This document shows, piece by piece, positions 46,442 through 54,419 of a stretch of 64,000 nt of DNA (position 1 is its first letter; each line of letters begins with the position of its first letter). Location: contig JAEWGM010000011.1 in the NCBI GenBank assembly GCA_023388315.1, positions 30,176-94,175 of the forward strand. Direction: 5' to 3'. A program made the translations under genes and the position numbers. This DNA comes from Bacteroidota bacterium (GTDB lineage Bacteria > Bacteroidota > Bacteroidia > Bacteroidales > Dysgonomonadaceae). The notes below the pieces were generated by a model. It saw only the letters and a list, made by a program, of their open reading frames with translations, was not told the DNA's origin and did not search any database.

Positions 46442-46813
46442 TTAAAGAATATACCTTTTTATTCCGTTTTTAAGCAGTTTTGTTTTGAAATTAATCAATA
46501 ATCCAATAGGTTTATCGGCAAATTTTAGATACGTCAACATTTGTGCTTCGTGCGTGGGATGAAACTCATCTACCGTTTTCAGTTCCACCACAACGGCATA
46601 TTCAACCAAAATATCTATTCTATAACCACATTCCAATTTAATTTCCTTATACAGTAACGGAACAGGGACCTCGCTCTGAACACGCAATCCCATCTGGCGT
46701 AATTCGTACACCAAACAGTGCTTGTACGTATTTTCCAACATGCCTGGCCCCAGAATTCTGTGAACAGTAATTGCAGCGCCAATTATTTTCTCGGTTATGT
46801 GATTGTAATCCAT
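46442..46813 (-). CDS. GxxExxY family protein
   Basis: A 123-residue protein named after its motif, here GMLENTY (residues about 24-30) in AITVHRILGPGMLENTYKH. A predicted nuclease-like core follows: YRIDILVEYAVVVELKTVDE resembles the D...ExK arrangement of PD-(D/E)xK enzymes, and AQMLTYLKFADKPIGLLINF is the conserved C-terminal part. Function is not established. It stands alone between recG and glyA and is framed by inverted repeats, in keeping with the patchy, mobile-looking distribution of this family. Confidence 0.88.
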   Translation of the reverse strand: MDYNHITEKIIGAAITVHRILGPGMLENTYKHCLVYELRQMGLRVQSEVPVPLLYKEIKLECGYRIDILVEYAVVVELKTVDEFHPTHEAQMLTYLKFADKPIGLLINFKTKLLKNGIKRYIL

Positions 46814-46880
46814 CTCTTAATTACGTTGAGAACGCAAAGGTGACGAAGAGAAGCACGAAGACATTATTTAAAATATTTTT

Positions 46881-46925
46881 CTCTGTGCCTCTCCGCGCCA
46901 CGCTCCGTGATCTCTGTGTCCCTCA
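46881..46925. repeat. Right copy of inverted repeat flanking the GxxExxY gene
   Basis: CTCTGTGCCTCTCCGCGCC followed by ACGCTCCGTGATCTCTGTG and CCCTCA. It is oriented opposite to the copy at 46346-46390, so the two copies form an imperfect inverted pair around the gene. It ends within two bases of the glyA stop. Confidence 0.6.
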
Positions 46926-46926
46926 A

Positions 46927-48207
46927 CTACCAGGCGAACAACGGATAACCGCTCATCGTTTTGTTCACTTTCTCCCGCACAGAAGAAATCGTTTTCTCGT
47001 TTTCCACATTGGAGAGAACCGTGTCAATCATTTCCACAATTTCGCCCATTAACGGCTCTTTTGCGCCGCGGGTGGTAATGGCGGGCGTTCCAAAACGCAA
47101 ACCCGATGTTTGGAACGGGCTGCGGCTATCAAACGGAACCATATTTTTGTTGGTGGTAATATCTGCTTCCACAAGGACTTTTTCGGCAACTTTTCCGGTA
47201 AGGTTCGGGAATTTGGTGCGAAGGTCAACCAGCACGATGTGGTTATCGGTGCCATCGGAAACCACTTTATATCCCTTATCAACAAACGCTTGCGCCATTA
47301 CCGAGGCGTTCTTTTTTACTTGCTGTTGATAGGTTTTGTATTCAGGTTCCAGCGCTTCGCCAAATGCCACGGCTTTGGAAGCAATGACGTGCTCCAGCGG
47401 GCCGCCCTGCATTCCCGGGAAAACGGCCGAATCCAAAAGAGCCGACATCATTTTCACTTCGCCCTTCGGTGTTTTTAATCCCCAAGGATTTTCGAAATCT
47501 TTTCCCATCAAAATAACGCCTCCGCGTGGGCCACGCAAAGTTTTATGCGTGGTTGAGGTAACAATATGCGCGTATTTAAGTGGATTGTCCAACAAACCGG
47601 CAGCGATTAAACCGGCCGGGTGTGCCATATCTACCAAGAAAATGGCATCTATTTCATCGGCCACTTTACGGATGCGCGCATAGTCCCACTCGCGTGAATA
47701 AGCCGATGCGCCGGCAATGATAAGTTTAGGGCGTTCAGCACGGGCAACCGATTCCAGTTGGTCGTAATCCACTTGCTGATTGTCTTCGCGCACGTTGTAC
47801 TCCAGTGCTTCAAACATAATTCCCGAAAAATTCACCGGTGAGCCGTGCGACAAGTGTCCGCCGTGCGAAAGATTCAATCCCAAAAATTTATCGCCCGCTT
47901 TGAGGCAAGCCAAAAACACAGCGGCATTTGCTTGCGCGCCGGAGTGTGGCTGCACATTCGCCCACTCGGCATTGAACAATTTTTTCAATCGGTCTATGGC
48001 CAGTTGCTCGCTTAAATCCACCACTTCGCAACCGCCGTAGTAGCGCCTTCCGGGATATCCTTCGGCATATTTATTGGTTAATACAGAGCCCATTGCCTGC
48101 ATCACTTGTTCGCTTACAAAATTTTCCGAAGCGATCAACTCAATTCCTTTTAATTGGCGTTGTTTTTCCTTTTCGATGATGTCGAAAATTTGTGTGTCTC
48201 TTTTCAT
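46927..48207 (-). CDS. glyA: Serine hydroxymethyltransferase
   Basis: PLP enzyme converting serine and tetrahydrofolate to glycine and methylene-THF. The 426-residue product is standard length. Motifs: IELIASENFVSEQVMQAMGS and LTNKYAEGYPGRRYYGGCEVVD at the N-terminus, NVQPHSGAQANAAVFLA, the PLP-lysine segment VTSTTHKTLRGPRGGVI, and FQTSGLRFGTPAITTRG near the end. A TAAATTTG on the minus strand (48242-48249) lies a suitable 30 bases upstream as a -7 element. Confidence 0.97.
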   Translation of the reverse strand: MKRDTQIFDIIEKEKQRQLKGIELIASENFVSEQVMQAMGSVLTNKYAEGYPGRRYYGGCEVVDLSEQLAIDRLKKLFNAEWANVQPHSGAQANAAVFLACLKAGDKFLGLNLSHGGHLSHGSPVNFSGIMFEALEYNVREDNQQVDYDQLESVARAERPKLIIAGASAYSREWDYARIRKVADEIDAIFLVDMAHPAGLIAAGLLDNPLKYAHIVTSTTHKTLRGPRGGVILMGKDFENPWGLKTPKGEVKMMSALLDSAVFPGMQGGPLEHVIASKAVAFGEALEPEYKTYQQQVKKNASVMAQAFVDKGYKVVSDGTDNHIVLVDLRTKFPNLTGKVAEKVLVEADITTNKNMVPFDSRSPFQTSGLRFGTPAITTRGAKEPLMGEIVEMIDTVLSNVENEKTISSVREKVNKTMSGYPLFAW

Positions 48208-48415
48208 TTATTCTGATTTGTTTTGTTGAAAATATATTCGGCAAATTTAAGCAAAATAAACGTCTTCTGTGTATAAAACATTTTTTTAATTGTCGGGCTA
48301 GCAACCCGGGAGTGAAAGATGTAATTATTAACAGATAAAATCCGATGATTTCCGCGTCGAATTAATCAAATTGTAATATATTTGTGTAATTTTGATTATT
48401 TAAATTCCCAGCATT

Positions 48416-49624
48416 ATGAATAACCACCACGTTAACCAAGCAGGCTTTGCCACGAAAGCCATTCACGGCGGCCGACAAAAAAACCAGTTCGGCGCCCTTT
48501 GCGATCCCATTTATCAAACATCGGCCTTCACTTTTGAAACGGCGGAACAAGGCGGACGACGCTTCGCTTTGGAAGAAGACGGCTACATTTATACCCGATT
48601 GGGGAACCCCACCTGCACGCAAGTGGAAGAAAAAATCCGCCTGTTGGAAGGCGGCGAAGCGTGTGTTTCGGCAGCATCGGGGATGGGCGCTATCACCTCG
48701 GCCATCTGGTCGTGTGTGGAGCAGGGCGACCATATTATCGCCTCGAAAACGCTCTACGGATGCACATTCGCGTTCCTCAGCCACGGCATTCACCGCTATG
48801 GCGTTGACGTGACTTTTGTGGACATCCGCGACCCGAAAAACATTGAAGCGGCTATGCAGACCAACACCAAATTGGTGTATCTGGAAACGCCGGCCAACCC
48901 AAATCTTTATATCGCGGATATTCAAGCAATTGCCGATATCGCGCATCAAAAACAAGATTGTATATTGATGATAGACAACACGTTTTCCACGCCTTACATT
49001 ACCCGTCCGCTTGAGTTTGGCGCCGATGTAGTGGTGCATTCCGCTACCAAATACCTGAACGGGCACGGCGATGTAATTGCGGGATTTGTGGTGGGCAAAA
49101 AAGAGTATATCGACAGGGTACGATTGGTAGGCGTGAAAGATATGACCGGCGCGAGCTTAAGCCCTTTCGACGCGTTCCTAATTTCACGCGGGCTAAAAAC
49201 ACTCGAAATACGGATGGAACGCCACTGCGCGAACGCGCAAAAAGTAGCGGAGTTTCTTGAAAAACATCCCGCGGTGGAATCGGTGTGCTTTCCGGGCCTG
49301 ACATCTTTTCCGCAGTATGACTTGGCGAAAAAACAAATGTCGTTGCCGGGCGCCATTATTTCTTTCGAAATAAAAGGAGGGATGGAAGCGGGAAAAAACC
49401 TGCTTAACAACCTTCAATTTTTGGCTATTTCGGTGAGCTTGGGCGATGCCGAAACGCTTATCCAACATCCCGCGAGTATGACGCACTCTGCCTACTCGCC
49501 CGACGAACGCGCCGCTGCCGATATTACCGACGGGCTGGTCCGCTTATCGGTGGGATTGGAAAATGTGGAAGATATTATTGGAGATTTGAAACAGGCTTTG
49601 GAGTTGGTTGGTTCTAGCAAGTGA
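48416..49624 (+). CDS. megL: Methionine gamma-lyase
   Basis: PLP enzyme splitting methionine (and homocysteine) to methanethiol, ammonia and 2-oxobutyrate. The 402-residue product aligns with Cys/Met-metabolism PLP enzymes: YTRLGNPTCTQVEEKI, ASGMGAI, the PLP lysine Lys212 in VVHSATKYLNGHGD, and the MGL-specific Tyr114-Gly-Cys116 in TLYGCTFAF. Cys116 distinguishes methionine gamma-lyases from most cystathionine gamma-synthases/lyases. TATATTTG (48377-48384) and TAATTTTG (48387-48394) are candidate -7 elements. Divergent from glyA. Confidence 0.92.
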   Translation: MNNHHVNQAGFATKAIHGGRQKNQFGALCDPIYQTSAFTFETAEQGGRRFALEEDGYIYTRLGNPTCTQVEEKIRLLEGGEACVSAASGMGAITSAIWSCVEQGDHIIASKTLYGCTFAFLSHGIHRYGVDVTFVDIRDPKNIEAAMQTNTKLVYLETPANPNLYIADIQAIADIAHQKQDCILMIDNTFSTPYITRPLEFGADVVVHSATKYLNGHGDVIAGFVVGKKEYIDRVRLVGVKDMTGASLSPFDAFLISRGLKTLEIRMERHCANAQKVAEFLEKHPAVESVCFPGLTSFPQYDLAKKQMSLPGAIISFEIKGGMEAGKNLLNNLQFLAISVSLGDAETLIQHPASMTHSAYSPDERAAADITDGLVRLSVGLENVEDIIGDLKQALELVGSSK

Positions 49625-49718
49625 GCCACGGGGCATAGGGCTCTACGCCTCAGAGATTTGCGAGGTTATGGTTAATCTCCCGATTATTTTGTACTTTTGA
49701 ATTTAAATATTCACCAAC

Positions 49719-50327
49719 ATGCAAACCCTAAAAAATATTGTTTTCGACTTCGGAGGTGTTTTAATCGACTGGAACCCTGTGTACTTGTATGAGAAAGTTT
49801 TTGCGGATAAAGACGAAATGAACCATTTCCTTGAAAATGTGTGCGTTTATAGTTGGAACCTGCAGCAAGATGCCGGACGGCCATTGGCGGAAGCCACACT
49901 TGAAAAACAAAAAGAATTTCCCGAATATGCCGATGAAATTGCGATGTATTACGGCCGTTGGGAAGAAATGTTGGGCGGAACCATCGATGAAAACGTACGA
50001 CTGATAAAACCCCTAAAACAGAGATACAAAATTTACGGGTTAACAAATTGGTCGGCAGAAACCATTCCGTTTGCCATAAAACGATACGATTTTTTCACCG
50101 ATTTGGACGGCATGGTGGTCTCCGGCGAGGAAAAACTCGTGAAACCCGACCCCAAACTCTATCAAATTCTGCTCAACCGATATGCCATCACTCCTGTCGA
50201 ATCGCTCTTTATTGACGATAACGCCGACAATGTGCAAGCCGCAAAAGAGATGGGATTTCAAACCATTCATTTAACACCAGAGGTGAATTTGGAGGAAACG
50301 TTGAGGGAGATGCGAGTGGAGTTTTGA
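49719..50327 (+). CDS. HAD-family hydrolase (YihX / haloacid-dehalogenase-like)
   Basis: A 202-residue phosphohydrolase. Motif I NIVFDFGGVLIDWNP, motif II IYGLTNWS, motif III lysine in EEKLVKPDPKLYQ and motif IV LFIDDNADNVQAA are all present. The FDFGGVL variant of motif I and the four-helix cap are typical of YihX-like sugar-phosphate phosphatases, but the substrate is not evident. TACTTTTG (49692-49699) lies suitably placed for a promoter. Confidence 0.85.
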   Translation: MQTLKNIVFDFGGVLIDWNPVYLYEKVFADKDEMNHFLENVCVYSWNLQQDAGRPLAEATLEKQKEFPEYADEIAMYYGRWEEMLGGTIDENVRLIKPLKQRYKIYGLTNWSAETIPFAIKRYDFFTDLDGMVVSGEEKLVKPDPKLYQILLNRYAITPVESLFIDDNADNVQAAKEMGFQTIHLTPEVNLEETLREMRVEF

Positions 50328-50383
50328 GGACTTCTGTGTTCAGGGTTCAGCGTTTAAAGTTCAGGCATAAAGGCCTATATTCC

Positions 50384-51400
50384 TTATAATTCCCTCATCA
50401 CCCTTTCATAATCTTTCATAAACGCTTTGGTAAGCCAATTGGCTATGGCCTGGCGGTTGTTGGGGTTGAGAATGCGTTCGCGGTCGCGCAGGTTTTGGAA
50501 GTTACCCACTTCCAGCATCACCGATGGGGGCGCGAAATGGCGCAACACATACAAGTCTCTGTGGCTTACATTGCCAATAAAGCCACGGCCGGGCTGGTGT
50601 TTTTTGTATTGCTCCATAATTTCATTTCGCAGTGTGTAAGAAGTATATCTGCTTTGCGGGTCGTTGGCGTAGTAGAAAAACAGGTCGATTTGCTCTTTCG
50701 GGTTGCGGCTGTCGATGTGCAACTCAATGGCGCGCACATAGTTAAACAGTTGTTTGTCGCGCTCGTATAATTGGTTCACTTTATCCACCCGCTGGCGAAG
50801 GCGGTCGATTTGCGATTTGGGGATGGGCTCGCCAAGGCAGGTTTCCGATTGGTTGCTATTGAGGATGCGCTCGTCGCGAATGCCGTCGTAGGCGTCTTGA
50901 ATAATCACGTACACCGTGGCGCCTTGCTTCATCAGGTTTCGCGCCAACCTGAGCGAAAAATCGTAATTATACTCGTCTTCGTGCAATTCGCGCCCGTTCA
51001 CGCGCGTAATGGCGCCCGGGTCGGGGCCGCCGTGGCCGCTCACTATGTAGAAACAGGCATCTTTCAAGTAATCCGATTCTATGTCATATTCACGGTATTT
51101 CTCTCCGAAAATTTTGGGGTCGGTGGGTTGATATTTTGGGCCTGCAGGCGGATACACATCGCCCGGATGAAGTGGAGGAATCAAATAAACCGTTCCCAAC
51201 TCCAGTCCACCTTGCGCGTTGAGCCTGTCGTAATTCAGATTCTTGAATTCTTGCACATAAGAGGTGTCGATACGGTTCCAGCGGCGGAGAAACGATAAAA
51301 TGCCGTCTCCTTCAATGGGATAAGCCATATCTTGAGCAGAGACTGAAAAAGGAATGAGTGCAAGAAAAGTGATAACCGTGAAAAAAAGATGTCGTAGCTT
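50384..51400 (-). CDS. N-acetylmuramoyl-L-alanine amidase (Amidase_3)
   Basis: Exported zinc amidase that removes stem peptides from peptidoglycan, with a role in cell separation or remodelling. From the ATG at 51400 it has 338 residues: signal peptide (ITFLALIPFSVSAQ), an N-terminal LysM-like segment (GILSFLRRWNRID; GTVYLIPPLHPG), then the Amidase_3 domain. Zinc ligands and catalytic Glu are visible: IVSGHGGPDPGA, RELHEDEYNYD, AIELHIDSRNP and VMLEVGNFQN. A large insertion follows the second ligand, as is common in Bacteroidota members. A TATTTTTG on the minus strand (51422-51429) may be its -7 element. Confidence 0.9.
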   Translation of the reverse strand, partial: KLRHLFFTVITFLALIPFSVSAQDMAYPIEGDGILSFLRRWNRIDTSYVQEFKNLNYDRLNAQGGLELGTVYLIPPLHPGDVYPPAGPKYQPTDPKIFGEKYREYDIESDYLKDACFYIVSGHGGPDPGAITRVNGRELHEDEYNYDFSLRLARNLMKQGATVYVIIQDAYDGIRDERILNSNQSETCLGEPIPKSQIDRLRQRVDKVNQLYERDKQLFNYVRAIELHIDSRNPKEQIDLFFYYANDPQSRYTSYTLRNEIMEQYKKHQPGRGFIGNVSHRDLYVLRHFAPPSVMLEVGNFQNLRDRERILNPNNRQAIANWLTKAFMKDYERVMREL

Positions 51401-51445
51401 CATAAAATACTCTTTAACCCACAAAAATAGAAAAATTATTTTAGA

Positions 51446-51477
51446 TTTGGCGGTGTGGGTTGTTTGTTTTATATTTG
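51446..51477 (+). promoter_or_regulatory. Promoter of the toxin-antitoxin operon
   Basis: TTTG (51446-51449), 20-base spacer, TATATTTG (51470-51477): a full match to the Bacteroidota promoter. Immediately downstream, a direct repeat GTACCAAA occurs at 51479-51486 and 51491-51498 across the expected start site and could be the antitoxin-binding operator. Confidence 0.7.
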
Positions 51478-51510
51478 TGTACCAAAATGAGTACCAAATA
51501 AAATGTCAAT

Positions 51511-51774
51511 ATGGCAATAGTACAAATAACATCAAGAGAATTCAGAGATAAACAAGCATCATTTTTTGATTTGGCTGATAGGGGAGAAAAAATTGTTATT
51601 AGAAGAGGAAAAAAGCAGGCATATGCCCTTATTCCTGTTGAAAATGATGATATGTATTTTACGGATAAAATGTTAGCTAAAATTGACGCGTCCATTGAAG
51701 AAGTGAAGAATGGCGAAGTAATTGCTTTTGATACTGCTGAGGAAGCAAAAAAATACTTTGATAATGCCTTATAA
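51511..51774 (+). CDS. Type II antitoxin, YefM/Phd family
   Basis: An 87-residue antitoxin. The N-terminal DNA-binding domain (VQITSREFRDKQASFFDLADRGEKIVI, then RRGKKQAYALIPV) is the Phd/YefM fold, and the acidic C-terminus (AKIDASIEEVKNGEVIAFDTAEEAKKYFDNAL) is the toxin-wrapping tail. It overlaps the downstream toxin gene by 11 bases, the usual coupled arrangement. Likely autorepresses the operon with the toxin. Confidence 0.9.
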   Translation: MAIVQITSREFRDKQASFFDLADRGEKIVIRRGKKQAYALIPVENDDMYFTDKMLAKIDASIEEVKNGEVIAFDTAEEAKKYFDNAL

Positions 51775-52051
51775 ACTAAAATTCACCAAAATCGCGGAAA
51801 AAGATATTTTGCATCTAAAGAAAAATGAGCCGCTTGCATACAGAAAGTTGTGGATTTTAATCGATGAGGTTTGTACGCATCCTTATTCTGGAAAAGGTAA
51901 ACCTAAACCTTTAAGCGAAAACAGAGCAGGGCAATGGTCAAGGCGCATAACCAAAAAACATCGTCTTGTTTATATCGTAAGTGAGAAAACCGTGACGATT
52001 ATCGTTATTTCGGCGGCGGGCATTATGATGATAAGTAATCTCATCGAATAA
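51764..52051 (+). pseudogene. YoeB/Txe-family toxin with frameshifted catalytic C-terminus
   Basis: RelE-superfamily ribosome-dependent mRNA interferase. The start at 51764 (MPYKLKFTKIAEKDILHLKK) overlaps the antitoxin. The body is intact (HPYSGKGKPKPLSENRAGQWSRRI, then KHRLVYIVSEKTVTIIVISAAG) with Glu and Arg expected for catalysis. The family ends in GHYDD, whose His-Tyr are essential in YoeB. Here the frame reads GIMMISNLIE, whereas one extra G at 52018-52021 would give G-HYDDK and a stop at 52038. As read, the toxin is probably inactive. A base-calling error in the GGG run is the alternative. Confidence 0.85.
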
Positions 52052-52103
52052 TCATATAATTTATTTTAACCTTTCATCGTAACCCACCAAACTATTTTAT
52101 TAT

Positions 52104-52111
52104 TATCTTTG
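52104..52111 (+). promoter_or_regulatory. Candidate -7 element of metK
   Basis: TATCTTTG matches TAnnTTTG and would start transcription near 52118, some 10 bases before the SAM-II-like aptamer. No clear TTTG sits at the expected -33 distance. Confidence 0.5.
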
Positions 52112-52127
52112 CACCATCAAAACAAAC

Positions 52128-52178
52128 AGTGTGGACAGATTTGAACTGCTTGCAACCACAGAAAAAAATGCTAAAACG
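52128..52178 (+). ncRNA. SAM-II-like riboswitch upstream of metK
   Basis: The leader contains the SAM-II core in order: GTGG (52131-52134), AGATTTGA (52137-52144), GCTTGCAACCAC (52148-52159, whose CCAC pairs with GTGG), an A-rich linker and the 3' pseudoknot strand TGCTAAAA (52169-52176). These are the conserved elements of SAM-II (consensus GTGG..GATTTG..GCTTGCAACCAC..GCTAAAA). The gene controlled, metK, makes the ligand, giving feedback regulation. Immediately downstream AAAACG (52173-52178) can pair with CGTTTT (52192-52197) ahead of a T-run, so aptamer and a terminator-like stem share bases. Confidence 0.85.
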
Positions 52179-52333
52179 CCCGGCCAAGCGTCGTTTTTTC
52201 TGCTGCACGCGCTTTATTTTCTCCTCCCCATCAATTTGTTTACAAACAATTTATTAATCACAACCAAAACAAGGTTTTTTACAAGGCTATGTTTGTATTG
52301 AGGCTTTGTTTTTGGCTCTTTTTTTCTGAAAAA

Positions 52334-53641
52334 ATGACGTATTTATTTACCTCCGAGTCGGTGTCTGAAGGGCACCCCGATAAAGTAGCCGATCAAATAT
52401 CGGACGCTTTGCTTGATGAGTTTTTGGCGTACGACCCAAACTCTAAAGTTGCCTGCGAAACGCTGGTGACAACCGGACAGGTTGTGCTGGCGGGAGAAGT
52501 GAAATCTAAAGCATATGTGGACGTGGCCGAAGTGGCGCGCGCGGTAATATCTAAGATTGGTTACACGAAAAGCGAGTATCGTTTTGAAGCGCAATCGTGT
52601 GGCGTTTTCTCCAGTATTCACGAACAATCAGACGATATCAACCGCGGTGTCGATCAAAAAGAAGACCCAATGGACCAAGGCGCGGGCGACCAAGGAATGA
52701 TGTTTGGCTACGCCACCAAAGAAACCGATAATTTTATGCCGCTTCCGCTGGATTTGAGCCACGCTCTTTTGGTGGAGTTGGCAAACATCCGTAAAAACGA
52801 GCCGGAGCTGATGCCGTATCTTCGTCCCGATTCAAAATCGCAAGTAACGGTGGAATATTCCGATGACGGTACGCCGTTGCGCATTGATACCATTGTGATT
52901 TCCACGCAACACGATGAATTTGAAACGCCCAAAAACGATACAAAAGAAGCGGCGTTGAAAGCCGACGAAGAAATGCGTTCGCGCATAGAGTTGGATGTGC
53001 GAAAAATTCTTATTCCGCGTGTGAAAGCGCAATACAGGCGCCGCAAAGATGTGCTGAAATTGTTTGAAGGTGATATAAAATACCACGTGAACCCCACCGG
53101 CAAATTTGTTATTGGCGGCCCGCACGGCGACACGGGACTAACCGGGCGCAAAATTATTGTGGACACCTATGGCGGAAAAGCTTCGCACGGCGGCGGCGCT
53201 TTTTCGGGGAAAGACCCATCGAAAGTGGACCGATCGGCCGCTTACGCCGCGCGCCATATTGCCAAAAACCTGGTGGCCGCCGGTGTTTCGCCCGAAGTAC
53301 TTATTCAGGTTTCGTACGCCATCGGCATTGCCGAGCCAATGAATATTTACGTGAATACCTTCGGTAAAAGCAACGTGAATTTATCGGATGCCGAAATTGC
53401 CGAAAAAGTGAGGCTGATGTTCGACATGCGCCCCAAAGCCATTGAACAACGATTGAAACTTCGCCATCCCATTTATTCCGAAACCGCTTCATACGGGCAT
53501 TTCGGGCGCGAGCCGCAAAAGGTAAAAAAGGTGTTTACCTCGCGCTATATGACCGAACCGGTGACCTGCGAGGTGGAACTTTTCACGTGGGAAAAACTGG
53601 ATTATGTTGACAAAATAAAAGAAGCGTTCGGTATAAAATAA
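52334..53641 (+). CDS. metK: S-adenosylmethionine synthetase
   Basis: Makes SAM from methionine and ATP. From the ATG at 52334 the product has 435 residues, including the insertions of Bacteroidota MetK. Motifs: TSESVSEGHPDKVADQISDALLDEF, the hexapeptide GAGDQG in QGAGDQGMMFGYA, the P-loop-like GGGAFSGKDPSKVDRSAAY, and YAIGIAEPMN. A frame opening at 52289 adds a hydrophobic stretch alien to the family. Preceded by a SAM-II-like riboswitch and a leader of about 215 nt. Confidence 0.97.
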   Translation: MTYLFTSESVSEGHPDKVADQISDALLDEFLAYDPNSKVACETLVTTGQVVLAGEVKSKAYVDVAEVARAVISKIGYTKSEYRFEAQSCGVFSSIHEQSDDINRGVDQKEDPMDQGAGDQGMMFGYATKETDNFMPLPLDLSHALLVELANIRKNEPELMPYLRPDSKSQVTVEYSDDGTPLRIDTIVISTQHDEFETPKNDTKEAALKADEEMRSRIELDVRKILIPRVKAQYRRRKDVLKLFEGDIKYHVNPTGKFVIGGPHGDTGLTGRKIIVDTYGGKASHGGGAFSGKDPSKVDRSAAYAARHIAKNLVAAGVSPEVLIQVSYAIGIAEPMNIYVNTFGKSNVNLSDAEIAEKVRLMFDMRPKAIEQRLKLRHPIYSETASYGHFGREPQKVKKVFTSRYMTEPVTCEVELFTWEKLDYVDKIKEAFGIK

Positions 53642-53670
53642 GCGACGTATCTATTTCTGTCAATAATTTT

Positions 53671-53759
53671 GGTGCGCTACGCTTTCGTGGGCTGCAACAT
53701 TGCTACAGTAGCTTACGTGCATCATTCTCATTATGAGGCATAGCGCACCGAAATTTTGG
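53671..53759. repeat. Inverted repeat downstream of metK
   Basis: GGTGCGCTA (53671-53679) is perfectly complementary to TAGCGCACC (53751-53759), extended by ATTTT / GAAAT outside. A small GCTACAGTAGC hairpin (53702-53712) lies within. No T-run, so it is more like a dispersed palindromic repeat than a terminator. Confidence 0.5.
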
Positions 53760-53794
53760 AAAGAAGTAAAAATCACGCATATTCATTTTAAGAT

Positions 53795-54391
53795 ATGGCA
53801 AAGCAAACCCTTTCGGTTGTGGTGTATTGTGCTTCCAGCCACGCAATCGATAAAAAATATATGGATGCCGCTGCGCAGTTGGGTAAACTGTTGGCGGAAA
53901 ACAATATGGTGTGCATCAACGGCGCCGGTTGCCAAGGGTTAATGGGCGCCGTGAACGATGCCGTTTTATTGCACGGCGGCACCGTGAAAGGCATCATTCC
54001 CAAATTTATGGTAGATAATGGATGGTGTCACAGTAATTTAACGGAAACCATTGTGACGGATACCATCCACGAGCGCAAGTTTAAAATGGCCCAAATGGCC
54101 GATGCCGTCATTGCCCTTCCCGGCGGTATGGGAACGTTGGAAGAACTGGCCGAAATTCTTACATGGAAACAATTGGGATTGTACGAAAACCCCATTATCA
54201 TTCTAAATATCAATGGATATTATGACCCTTTGCTGGCGTTTTTAGATAAAATGATGGAAGAGAAATTTATGAACGCAAGTTACAAAGAAATGTGGCAGGT
54301 GGCTACCACGCCGGAGGAAGCATTGCTACTGCTGAATAAATTCCCGCAGTGGAATCCTCAATTTACCAAATATCACAAAAAAGAAGTGTAA
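53795..54391 (+). CDS. LOG family protein (TIGR00730; nucleoside 5'-monophosphate phosphoribohydrolase)
   Basis: A 198-residue Rossmann-like enzyme that releases a base from a nucleoside 5'-monophosphate. The family signature PGGMGTLEEL lies near residue 110, preceded by the catalytic-site segment TDTIHERKFKMAQMADAVIALP and followed by TWKQLGLYENPIIILN. The N-terminus (VVVYCASSHAIDKKYMDAA) matches the LOG start. In bacteria the physiological substrate is often unclear. Confidence 0.92.
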   Translation: MAKQTLSVVVYCASSHAIDKKYMDAAAQLGKLLAENNMVCINGAGCQGLMGAVNDAVLLHGGTVKGIIPKFMVDNGWCHSNLTETIVTDTIHERKFKMAQMADAVIALPGGMGTLEELAEILTWKQLGLYENPIIILNINGYYDPLLAFLDKMMEEKFMNASYKEMWQVATTPEEALLLLNKFPQWNPQFTKYHKKEV

Positions 54392-54419
54392 ATTTGCAGG
54401 AAAATAATCTCGTTGTTTC

